In this document: piece after piece, positions 11,301 through 20,197 of the stretch
How the letters are laid out: each line of letters starts with the position of its first letter
How positions within the stretch are numbered: the stretch's first letter is position 1
Notes under the pieces: model-generated
Databases searched by the model: none
Told to the model about the DNA's origin: nothing
What the model saw: the letters and a program-made list of their open reading frames with translations, nothing else
Made by a program: the position numbers and the translations under genes
Source of the DNA: Distichodus sexfasciatus
Lineage: Eukaryota; Chordata; Actinopteri; Characiformes; Distichodontidae
Assembly (NCBI GenBank): GCA_032718565.1
Contig: JAVGVS010000017.1
Coordinates: forward strand, 3,506,887-3,570,886
Length of the DNA: 64,000 nt
Direction of reading: 5' to 3'

Positions 11301-13947
11301 TGAAAACAATGAACAAACAAAACAGAGACTAGACAAGAGAACCCCAAGAATGAGATAAAGGTCAAAAGACTGAATCGACTAATTGCCCAGCACTAAGCTC
11401 TGTAAGGGTGTTACCTCAGACTTGAGACCCAGCAGGGAGGTGAGGATGCCCAGGACTGAGTTGAGGCCGACCTCTCTGGCCAATTCGGGCAGCTGGGACG
11501 AGTACTGCAGCAGGTCCTGTAACACACTGACCGCAAGCTGCACAGTGGGCAGTGGAGCCTGGGACTGTGTGTGGAAACAGCCAGGGACAAAGCAAAAGAA
11601 AGCAAGAGGAGGACACAGAAGGACAAAAAAATTCAAATACAAAAATTTAGCAGGTTTATGGATAAATGAAATTTTCTGGTACATACAGAGTACATACACA
11701 ACAAATATTTTCAAAACATTTAACTATAATACGACCAATTAGCAATTCTATGTGAGAATTATAATTGACAGTTTTTGTTTGATATTAGTGAGGTGTAATT
11801 TTGTGTAATTGTTGCGTATGAAAAAGAATTGTGTACGCATAAGAAGAGAATTAAATAAAACTTCCTAAAACATGAGTGCAGGTGGGTGAACTTTCCCTGT
11901 GCCTACGCAAAGTCATTTTCATTTGTCCTTCATGAATTCCACATTTATAAAAATGTATAAAAACAGAATTTCTATCAAGTAAAGAGATTTAATTTAAGAA
12001 AACGCAAAATATGTTGGAACAGTGCTGTATCATCTCACCTGGATGATTTGCTGTAGAGAGCGCAGCCATGAGAGACAGTGCTGCTGGAATACCTCTGTCG
12101 AACTGTCCTTCACAAGCACAGACAACAGGCACAGACCCTCAAACCTAAAACACACACACTCTCCAGTTCAACTTCAGTTAAAAGATTGTCATTCACGGTT
12201 GACAATGTCAGTTAGCAGCCTACAGATACAACAATATCAAGTGCATTAAGCAGAGTCTGGGAGAAACGGTGCCCAGCATTAGTTCTGTTTTTTTTTTTCA
12301 CCACCTTGTTTTGCTGGACCCCAATCGTGCGTTGCTGATTCCCACCAGGCCACCAACTGTCCCAGAGTTCTAAAGGTAGAGGGAGAAAAATGTTACATCT
12401 CTCATACATCAAGTAGTTTTCAATTAAATTATTATAGACCTTAACATATCACAGTTATTTCAATTGTCCTTTTTTTAATACAGTTTAATTGATATCCAAC
12501 TGTTTTTGATTAGTAAAGGAATCCAAAGGTTGGGCAAGAAATAAAATGACCTGACATCATAACATATTCTAGGGACCCGATACTGATATTGGTCTGATAC
12601 GGAGTCAAATAGCAGGATAAGTAATTGATAACAACTGGTTGACCTATTCCAAAAAATCACCTGCTTATGTTAATTGTGCGTTAAACTAATCAAGCTCATT
12701 TGAATCTGATTGTACATTACAAACAAATGTTGTTCACACTGGATAAATCTACATCATTTTATACTGGAATTTTAATTTCTGCCCAATTCCTGATCTCAGT
12801 GTGGTAAAAATCTCTCACACCTTGTGCTATAAGCACAAAAATATATATTTTTTATATTTGTACAAATATTCTTAGTGTATTGCATAGTTCACATATTTAA
12901 ACCATTAGCATATTGCTGCTCACTGTATAAATAAAGTAAATGGCCAATTACATTCCACAATCAATTTCTTTATCCTTCCACATTTCAGACCACTTTTATA
13001 GGTTATAATTACAGACTATTCATTAACTTTATCCTGTGACAAACTTGAGATACACCCTCTAATCTCACTGTACAAGTGTCTATAGCAGATATGACAACGA
13101 CGCTTACTTTGATTTATTTTCACATGACGCTTGACATGGGTTAACTTGAAAATCTTGTTCATTCTGTAGATTTTCACTAAGTTGCTAGTGCAATATTATC
13201 AATTACTGCACATTCAATGTAAATTCCAATTTCAACCTGTAAAGAATACTGCATCCTGACTTGTCTAAATTCTACCTCTATGTCTATTTCTAGTTTCTAA
13301 TTATATTTAAAATTCCCTGTCTAGTTTAAAATGTATATTGTTTAATGTATATTCTTGTATTTTCACTTATTTATTGTCTATTCCATCTGCCTATTTGTTC
13401 TCTGTTCTGCTGTTCTTTGTTTGCACTGAATATAACCTGGAGCCACGTCGTCTCGTCTCTCTATGTATCTGTACAGTATATAGCAGAGATGACAATAAAG
13501 TTTACTTTTACTTTTTTGACTTTGAATTATTGTAATAACGGCTAATGCAGTAATTGTTCGTGTCTCTGGGACCTTTAAAAGGAAAAGGAAAGCGGAGGAT
13601 ACTCGCTGTGCACCTGAAACGCATTTACTTGTATTAGACCATTCCAGCTGTGGTGTCGACCGCACATCAACCGGTTCTTGAAACTTAAGTTGTTTTATTA
13701 GTACTAATATTAATCTACACCGGCGACACGGTCGTAAACACACAAAGCAGCATGGCGTAGCCCGGGTCCTTCATTTGGGTCCCGGTTGGCGCCCCCCCTG
13801 ACTGACCTGCGCTGCCGCCGCGCCGTGCTCCCGGTAATCCGCCAACAGCGCCGGTAAGTGCTCGGCTCGTTCCTCCTTCAGCACGGACACCAGAGCCTCG
13901 GTTAGCCGCATATTGTTGGGGCCATGCAGCCAGGCCGCCGTAGCCAT
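2307..13947 (-). CDS. pelp1: PELP1, proline-, glutamate- and leucine-rich protein 1 (17 coding exons)
   Basis: Seventeen exons, each with GT-AG junctions and matching phase, join to 3717 nt (1238 aa plus stop). Human PELP1 is about 1130 aa. The N-terminal ~590 residues form the helical Rix1-like region, with LxxLL boxes such as LPALL (exon 1), LQDLL and LTSLL (exon 4) and LYRLL (exon 15). Then come a low-complexity region, the DKEEPEDVEISLESDSDD block with a SUMO-interacting-type SVVI, a Glu/Asp tract (~residues 905-990) after VININSSD, a basic TKRK signal and the conserved end MLADFVDCPPDDE. Known role of the family: scaffold of the TEX10-WDR18-SENP3-LAS1L ribosome-maturation complex in the nucleolus, and a nuclear-receptor coactivator. 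Human PELP1 also neighbours ARRB2. The start is the ATG at 13947, in an AAGATGGC context. Confidence 0.97.
2993..4846 (-). CDS. pelp1: pelp1 exon 16 (large acidic C-terminal exon)
   Basis: 1854 nt, phase 0/0, residues 591-1208. Starts VSSFCAEALTICNTLLHPR. It holds LPSLL, the YDKEEPEDVEISLESDSDD block, a Gln/Leu-rich stretch (~870-895) where human PELP1 is Pro-rich, the long Glu/Asp run after VININSSDEEE, and a TKRK basic patch. The acidic tract is the family's histone/chromatin and SENP3-contact region by prior knowledge. Confidence 0.96.
5730..6585. mobile_element. non-autonomous DNA transposon in pelp1 intron 15
   Basis: The left end CATGGGCCCGTTACTG...TATACC and the right end (GGTTGTCATACCGGCCCATG) are imperfect inverted repeats about 850 bp apart. 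The open frames inside resemble no known protein. Target duplication not clear. Confidence 0.45.
6595..6819 (-). CDS. pelp1: pelp1 exon 15
   Basis: 225 nt encoding RLQDVVVPLCVRLQQQ and then RRELYRLLLALVLVPSPRWP, the best conserved part of the domain, with an LYRLL box. The donor is a perfect GTGAGT. A transposon-like end begins only about ten bases into the intron. Confidence 0.96.
6885..7215 (+). repeat. dispersed teleost repeat in pelp1 intron
   Basis: Begins TTATCTGAACCACTTAATCC...GGGTCGTGGGG, passes CAATTTTAGAGTAACCAATC and GGTGGGATTAAACCGGAGCA, and ends GGACTTTCTTGCTGT. A shorter copy of its first part is at 20370-20480. Class not certain. Confidence 0.55.
7218..7300 (+). repeat. SINE type B fragment
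   Basis: B-box-like GGGTTCAAATCC followed by TGGATAAGAGGGTTTGTTAA and ATGCCATAAATGTAATGTAA tail. Confidence 0.55.
7638..7693 (-). CDS. pelp1: pelp1 exon 14
   Basis: 56 nt encoding LRQIILTSGTLLKEDLHK, matching the human RTILMCGPLIKEETHR segment. Phase 1 in, 0 out. Confidence 0.93.
7778..7940 (-). CDS. pelp1: pelp1 exon 13
   Basis: 163 nt. A weakly conserved linker (LRGAQTPMSDLVGVAG onward) that ends in the conserved NQDTCFAALR and exits in phase 1. Confidence 0.9.
8080..8312 (-). repeat. SINE type A, antisense, in pelp1 intron 12
   Basis: Shares CCATCTGTGAAGGAGCAGTG, CTCATGAGTACCTCAGTGG and an antisense B-box (GACTTGAACCGG) with the copies at 14655, 31070 and 33484. Confidence 0.75.
8742..8892 (-). 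CDS. pelp1: pelp1 exon 12
   Basis: 151 nt encoding RTLELWVRVGGACASVLQ and HLMGDITPGTEAVK. These match human ILELWVQVCGASAGMLQ and LLSDISPPADALK. Confidence 0.95.
9007..9120 (-). CDS. pelp1: pelp1 exon 11
   Basis: 114 nt encoding LTRLFSQSLSAWTPMPESS then LGQQRAY. This corresponds to human IGRLLPQVLNSW...PGQERPY. Confidence 0.92.
9290..9378 (-). CDS. pelp1: pelp1 exon 10
   Basis: 89 nt encoding GDGCLKLLVLPSVHIETVEL then LSALIK. The donor is read as GT-GTGGGT because only this choice gives phase 2 to match exon 11. A GT four bases further in would break the frame. Confidence 0.88.
9515..9602 (-). CDS. pelp1: pelp1 exon 9
   Basis: 88 nt. Encodes VRLPVQNVLNLVCRALAVS, matching human VSVPVQEILDFICRTLSVS. 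Confidence 0.95.
9906..10038 (-). CDS. pelp1: pelp1 exon 8
   Basis: 133 nt, phase 1 in and 2 out. Encodes QYEGPGVELGFPPL then LIFQLRHRYKAVCLALRHTL, matching the human EGPGVEM and LLQLRQRF stretches. Confidence 0.93.
10134..10290 (-). CDS. pelp1: pelp1 exon 7
   Basis: 157 nt. Begins VACECYGQLPCLGG (human LACECYSRLPSLG) and ends in phase 1 after GILRQLYQSIET. Confidence 0.95.
10641..10700 (-). CDS. pelp1: pelp1 exon 6
   Basis: 60 nt, phase 0/0. Encodes EKLGVYFLSKMDSDNPKVQE, aligned with the human GKLASFFLSRVDAL region. Confidence 0.93.
10792..10863 (-). CDS. pelp1: pelp1 exon 5
   Basis: 72 nt, phase 0/0. Encodes MEGMMACMTYYPRACGSLK, close to human EGMKACMTYFPRACGSLK. Confidence 0.96.
10948..11396. 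mobile_element. hAT-like MITE in pelp1 intron 4
   Basis: Inverted ends GCTGGGCAATTTATC and GACTAATTGCCCAGC about 450 bp apart. Related ends occur near 8650, 25870 and 44650. Confidence 0.5.
11415..11564 (-). CDS. pelp1: pelp1 exon 4
   Basis: 150 nt, phase 0 at both ends. Carries the nuclear-receptor boxes LQDLL and LTSLL within the Rix1-like helical repeat region. Confidence 0.95.
12039..12144 (-). CDS. pelp1: pelp1 exon 3
   Basis: 106 nt encoding RFEGLCLLSVLVKDSS and on to HCLSWLRSLQQIIQ. The FQQHC-SWLRS pattern is diagnostic for PELP1. Confidence 0.95.
12305..12369 (-). CDS. pelp1: pelp1 exon 2
   Basis: 65 nt encoding NSGTVGGLVGISNARLGSS. It matches the human LSNARLSS segment and ends in phase 2 so that the split Arg codon is completed by exon 3. 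Confidence 0.93.
13024..13545 (+). repeat. retroposon 3'-tail-like repeats
   Basis: Two related tails. One ends ATAGCAGAGATGACAATAAA (near 13480-13500) and a diverged one ends GATATGACAACGACGCTTACT (near 13090-13110). GACAATAAAG tails are common at the ends of teleost LINE-related repeats. Confidence 0.35.
13807..13947 (-). CDS. pelp1: pelp1 exon 1 (start codon)
   Basis: Residues 1-47, beginning MATAAWLHGPNN and ending GAAAAQ. Contains an LPALL box. The donor follows CAG at 13807, phase 0. Confidence 0.92.
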
Positions 13948-14260
13948 CTTTCCTCCTTCGGATCACGTCAGCATTCGGCGACAGCAGGTATCGCGGCGGA
14001 CGACGTCAGTTTTTCGCGACGCCGTTGTGAGTACCCGATCACTCCATGCCCGACCGGTTCCGCGCATGCGCCATCACGGAAAGCCGCCATATTGCTGCCC
14101 GATCGGTCCCACGCAGTTGGAGAGGGAACTTTGACCGCTTGAAACGCTTTACGGCAGACAGTCGTTTCCGGACCCGCCCATGACACACGGTTTACCGCGG
14201 AACCGGTCGCGCAGCGGGAACGCATCGGGCACCCACAGCTGTCACCACATGCTAACAGCG
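13948..14260 (-). promoter_or_regulatory. pelp1 CpG-rich promoter zone with NRF1 and YY1-type motifs
   Basis: A CG-dense block directly upstream of the pelp1 ATG. The palindromic CGCGCATGCGC at 14061-14071 fits the NRF1 consensus. GCCGCCATATTG at about 14083-14094 fits an inverted YY1 site. Both are typical of TATA-less promoters of housekeeping and ribosome-biogenesis genes. The transcription start was not determined. Confidence 0.55.
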
Positions 14261-17200
14261 CGCTGGGGTTGCATGGATTTCTTCTTACTTATTTACAGCG
14301 TTTATTGTTTAACATTTGTTCCTCGCATTATTAAATAAATAAATAATTAATTAATTAATTAGGACCTAAGTACCTAACTTAATTACTTATGTGAAAGTAC
14401 AGATACCACTAGTCAAATGTTACACCAGTACATGTGAAAGTCGCAGTCATTTTTTCCCCCCTTAAGTTGAAGTACTTGCTTTAAAACATACTTAAGTATT
14501 AAAAGTACATATGCTTTCACTGTATTGTTGCATTATTACCACAACACTTACAATACCTAAGGCCTCTGACTAGCTTGTAGAACCCATAGTATAAGGAATT
14601 GGTAGAACGCTACAGAATGAACACGACCCGAACTGACAAAGAAAAAGTCATTTTTGTGTGTGATTGTCACAGCACACAGTGCACCACAACGAAATGTGAC
14701 CTCAGGATTTGACCCATCCGTGAAGGAGCAGTGGGCAGCTACCAAGGGCGACACCCAGGGCGCAGTGCTTGGGGATGGTACCTTGCTCATGAGTACCTCA
14801 GTGGTAACTTTACCACTGGATTCGCACCTGCGCCCTTCTGATCGTGGGGCAAACACCCTACTGTTATGCCACCAACTGTACAAGTTGTTTAGCTTTATCA
14901 AGGTAGTGTTCTGACAGTGTGCAATGTTAATCAAGAGGACAGTGCAATAGCTGTAAATGCAGCCTGCTCAGAAAATTTTAACCTCATTTCTAACTTTTTC
15001 ACCCTTTTATCTTTTTCTGCGTTTTCCAGCAGTCATCCAATTTCTTCAAGAATTGCTTGTCTAGTTACTAGATGTAACTGTTAACTTTAACCCTAACTTC
15101 AGTAACCAAAGCAAATCTCTTCACTCTTTTTGTTTTTCCCTAATAAGTCAGAATTTTTCTACAAAGCATTTTACTTATAAGGACTGGTCACAACATATGA
15201 AATTGACACAAAAATCTAAAAAAACAGATTTTTCCACCTTTTAGGCTGAGGCCGTTCCATAGACTCCTATAATGACTAGATGTATTTTACACCTCCCTAA
15301 CCCTAACCTTAACCTCAGTAACCAAAAGCATATTGTTTACCTCTTTTAGTTTCTCAAATAAAACATGCACATTTTATGGTCATTTTTCTTCATGGGGGCC
15401 TCTCAAATGTCCCCACAAAGCCTCCAAAAAAGCAAAGAAAAAGTGATTTTAGGGGATAAAAAGGTCCCCACAACGCCATAAATACCTGCCCACACACACA
15501 CACACACACAATGAGGAGTGACACAGAGATGCATTTCTTTCTTTTTTTTTTTTACATTTTCTAAAATGCAGTACAAAATAAAGAAGCAACATACAATGTT
15601 TGTTTTTTTCACTTTTGCATTTTTTACATGATTTTTTCCATTCCATTTTATTGACTAAAATAACATATTGCTTATACAGTATCTTGGATTTAATATCAAT
15701 ATATTTCATCTGACTTATGAATTAAATTACCAGGTAGAATGTTTATTTTTCAGAATACCAATTGTAGTAGTAGTGAGAAGAAAAAGTAGCTTAAAATCAT
15801 CCTTAAAATACAAAAGAGCCTGACATGGTATATTATACTCTATAAACCAACATTAGCGTGCGTCTTCCTTAGATATACTCTAGTGAATCTAAGGGGAAAA
15901 TATACAGAATAATATTTCTTTCACACACTTGAAATATGGTTCACAGACATAAGAGCCTCCATTGTGATTGGAAAAAAGCAAATTTTATATTAAGATGGTC
16001 TGATGGAGTGCTTCAACACAATTATAAAACATTCTCAAAGCCTACAGTGACATGCTTGGCATACTAGCAAAGCACTCCCAACAGATTATTTAAAACCAAA
16101 ATAATCTCCCTGCCATTTCATTACATAAATGATTCTTTAAAAAAAAAACATCGTAAAAAATAAACAGCAGACAGCCACATGTACGCAGACACCCTTACAC
16201 CAGTTCAACCATTCACCTATTTCTCATGGTGGTGTTTAACTACAGGACGTTTAATGAAGTAGCCTAATATGACAACATAATGTGGCCTTGTTTGGGTCTG
16301 GAGCTGATCTGCATTTCACATTTCCTATTGTTAAACGTTCTTGTAAAAAAGCATAAAGGAAGTGTACAGGTCTGGATTTTCAGAGAGAATAAGGTTGGAG
16401 TTTACTCTACAGCCTTTCCATTCTTGTTGTCTTATAGTGCACCAGTTTAGAATCTGCACAATGTACATTGTAAAATGTCTTTTTTCATTAATGGAATTAC
16501 TGAATAAGTTTCTGCATTGCAACTAAGTTTTATAAAGAATGTATCTATAAATGACATCGTTGATTGGATTAAACGGCAGGTTTAATTTTGTGTGCATGTG
16601 TTGATGTATGAGACAATAAATGAAAAAAGAGACAGCACTGGAAATTGGTCTGAAGGCAAAACTAATGTTTCACATGGCCTCTAAGAGCATCTGATGAACT
16701 GCTGCCCTATGTTTGTGCAGAATCAGACAAGAAATATGTGCAAAATAATAAAGGTAATATATAATATATGAGAATACAGCATGGAATTTATAGTTAGTTC
16801 ATTAATTATTTTTATCTTTAATAATAATAATTAAAAAATTAACATTTAAATGTGTATTCTCAGTGACTGTAAGAAAAGAATGATGAGTGGTAAATCTCGC
16901 ACTCATTCCTAAAGAGTGTGCGTAGTCTGCCCTTCCACGAACCTTTGAGTGAAGCCAATTGTTAAATGCATGTCAAAGCTTCAATACTACACTAGTTATA
17001 GAGACCAACAGTCTTTTCTTATGGTCAGATCATGGTCAATAGTAAAAAATTTTATCTGCTAAAATGTGTAAGATATTACAATAAACAATTGTTGTGAGAA
17101 AATGAAAACACACCAAGCTGAAGCGCAACAACTTGGCATTAACACTAGGGGACGCAAAAGAGTCATGATTTCAAACAACCTGCTTTCAGGCATGAGTTTA

Positions 17201-18463
17201 CAACCTTAACGTAAACCCTCAACATAAATAAAAGTGCTTTAATCACAAAGGAAAATACAGAAATATGTAGTTTTTAATTGGACAGTTTTGCAGAACTAAA
17301 ATGCATATGTCTGGCACTCACCACTGTGCAAAAATTATTTTATTACTGGGGGGAGATTGGCACTAATAAAAGATAAAGAAGAATGTGGTTTTAAGGGATA
17401 GGTCTGATACAAGTGGCATAAATAAAAAATTTGACTTGAAAATAATGTTATTTAAAACAACTGACTCAATTATTGTCTGGATTGCAAACTTCAACTATGC
17501 AGTTTTTAACATTTTTTTTAGAAAGTTGTTGAAATAGGATTAAAGTAAATGTTTAGAAGCAACAAGTTTGATGCAGCACGCACAGTAGGAATAAGTATAA
17601 GCAGGCAGCTATCTCAGTGCCTCTGTCTGGTTAAGCAAACCACTTGGGCCACGCTGACGACACATTCTTTAGACACCTCGATTGGGTGACTAGGCAACAA
17701 TAAGGAGAAGAATAATAACTGAGGTGTTTTCTGGTCCATTACACTGACCATCACAACTGACCAATGCCACACTGTATTCAGCATGACAGCTGACTGCTCC
17801 CTCCAGGGTTCAGCACAATCTCACCTGTCTATATTTTTGACTCTTGTGATATGTAGACGTTATATATAACTACAAAATAAAATGGTGCAGCTAAACTGAT
17901 TAAATAAAGTCTTATGCTGTATTTAATAAAGGAATAAATTTATCTTTGATGTTAAGTTCCCTATATGTATCTATGGTAGATGTCATTACACTACACGGAA
18001 ATAATGTTACATGTTAACGTAATTACAAAGCTATTAATGCCCACTCAATGTACAGTGGGAAACAAAAGAGGAAAAAAGTTTTTAAAAAAGAAAAGAATTC
18101 AGCCCTGAATTAATGGACCCTCTTGCTCTGAGGACACTTCTTAGCATGTGACAGCCAGACAAGACATGACATTGCATTGCATTGCAGCTCTTCCTCTTTC
18201 TCTCACTGTTTCTTTTTCCGTTCGACACACATGCATTAGAATAAAGTAGCTCGTTAAAAAATGAAAAAAGGTCTCTAGCCAAAAGCATCACAGATGCAAA
18301 AGGGGGAGGGTTTAAGAGACAGACATAAGAGAGAGGAAGAAGGAGAAAAGAAGAGAGGGTGTGAAAACAGTGTCCCACACTGTTAAGATTGGCCCAGTGG
18401 AACGGTGGTGTAGTAGTACTGACATATGGAGCCCCTCCAGGGCAGCTTCCCTCTCCAGAAGGG
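14261..18463. other. pelp1-arrb2 intergenic region and arrb2 3' UTR
   Basis: No coding exon seen. It holds an AT-rich transposon-like piece (14360-14540), an antisense SINE (14655-14885), a dispersed repeat ending in GTCCCCACAA...CACACA (about 15040-15510) and AT-rich sequence. The right part should be arrb2 3' UTR. An ATTAAA on the minus strand at 17922-17927 is one possible poly(A) signal. Confidence 0.5.
14655..14885 (-). repeat. SINE type A, antisense
   Basis: Antisense copy with GCACCACAACGAAATGTGAC, CCATCCGTGAAGGAGCAGTG and CTTGCTCATGAGTACCTCAG. Confidence 0.75.
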
Positions 18464-18563
18464 TTAGCAGAAGTGGTCATCCTCGTCCTTATCATCCTTC
18501 ATCCCCTTCAGCCTGAGCCGTGCAAAGTCCTCAAACACAAAGTCATCGTCCTGAGAGAAATTA
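18464..18563 (-). CDS. arrb2: arrb2 exon 15 (stop codon)
   Basis: 100 nt including TAA. Encodes NNFSQDDDFVFEDFARLRLK then GMKDDKDEDDHFC. Carries the AP2-binding helix and the leucine of the beta-arrestin-2 nuclear export signal. Confidence 0.97.
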
Positions 18564-18576
18564 CTGCACGTGTGAA

Positions 18577-18609
<33 letters not shown>

Positions 18610-19583
18610 CGGTTATTGAGGTCGAGAACACTCAGGACACTTTTAGCCATCGACTCACAAGCTCCAGCAAGCACACATATACACACATAAACACATGCTA
18701 GCACACACGCACACATACATGCGCACAAGGGCAGCGACTCACTTTGTTTCAAACTCTATCAGGTTGGTATCCACAGGGGCGTCTGTCTCGGGGACAACTA
18801 TGGAGAAAATACAATGAACAAATGAAGTAGCTCTTAACAGGACACTTGTTAAAATGAAGGATATCTTGACAAAACAGGAGAGAGGCAGAAACCCACCCCC
18901 TTCAGCACTCTTAAAAATGGATTTTCCCTAAATAAATGTGTGGATTTTTTTGGAGGGAAGAACCTACCAGATTGCGGTCTTGAACTGGGCTGCTCAGAAG
19001 GCTTGGGATGCATTAGAACAAAGGGAAGCTCTACCGAAACATCACTGTTAGGGCAGGAAAAAACGATTAGATGTTGACATGCTTAGAATGGCATTTATGA
19101 CTTTTAGCAGTTGCTTATATATAAACAACTTCCCTTTCCTAATTAGAGAGAGACTCTTGGGGTTAAGGGCCTTGCTCAGGTGGACGTATTGGAGGTGGAA
19201 TGTAGCCATGAATCTACAACAACCTGGTAGACTTGGAGACTTTGGGAGGTGGCTAAAATTACTGAATTAATTCCAGAGGGGCATAGCTTATTTAAAAATT
19301 TGCATCTCTGGATGGCTTTGGCCCAGCTAGTGTCAATGGTGCCGACTGAACAAAGAGGGGGCGCTATAAATGCTAAATGAGCATATCTCATGATATGTAT
19401 GTGTATGTGTGTGTGTGTATATACATATACATACATATATATATACACACACACATACATACATACATATATATATATACACACACACATACATACATAC
19501 ATACATATATACATACATATACATATACATATATATACACACACACACACACATGTATGTATGTATGTATGTATGTATGTATG

Positions 19584-19623
<40 letters not shown>

Positions 19624-19649
19624 TACATATATATACACACATACATATG

Positions 19650-19703
<54 letters not shown>

Positions 19704-20147
19704 CATCCGGGTGAGCATCCGGGTGACGGAAGGGAGGCGTTTATTATATATACACATATATATACACATACACACACACACAAACACACACACACATTGT
19801 ACAATGACTTGTCTTTAGTTTAGTATTCTCTTGTAGGGTTAATATTTTTTATCTGGTCCTGATTGTTCACACTTGTTAATGTTGTGTATGAATGTGTTAC
19901 AGAATATGCATTTAAGGCTATTAACCAAGGAGGCCTCACTTCAGTAGCTGTCCGGGGAAAGGACTGTGCAGTAGTTATCACTCAGAAGAAAGTACCAGTA
20001 AGNNNNNNNNNNACATACACACACACATATATACACACACACACATATATACACACACATAATAATACCATTAATTGAACAATGTGGAGGGGCGCTTTTG
20101 CTGGAACCCCTCTCATTGCCATCTGCTATATTTATTATTATTATTAT

Positions 20148-20197
<50 letters not shown>

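Noticed and set aside
13715..14225. Open frames on both strands in the CpG-rich block
   Set aside because: Long frames are expected by chance in GC-rich DNA. The only supported coding part is pelp1 exon 1 starting at 13947.
15070..15310. CCCTAACC-like motifs suggesting an interstitial telomere
   Set aside because: Only one or two irregular units at each of two places within a dispersed repeat. No tandem array.
19176..19823. Several open frames on both strands with Tyr-Ile/His-Thr/Cys-Val repeats
   Set aside because: Translations of the CA/TA/CATA microsatellite.
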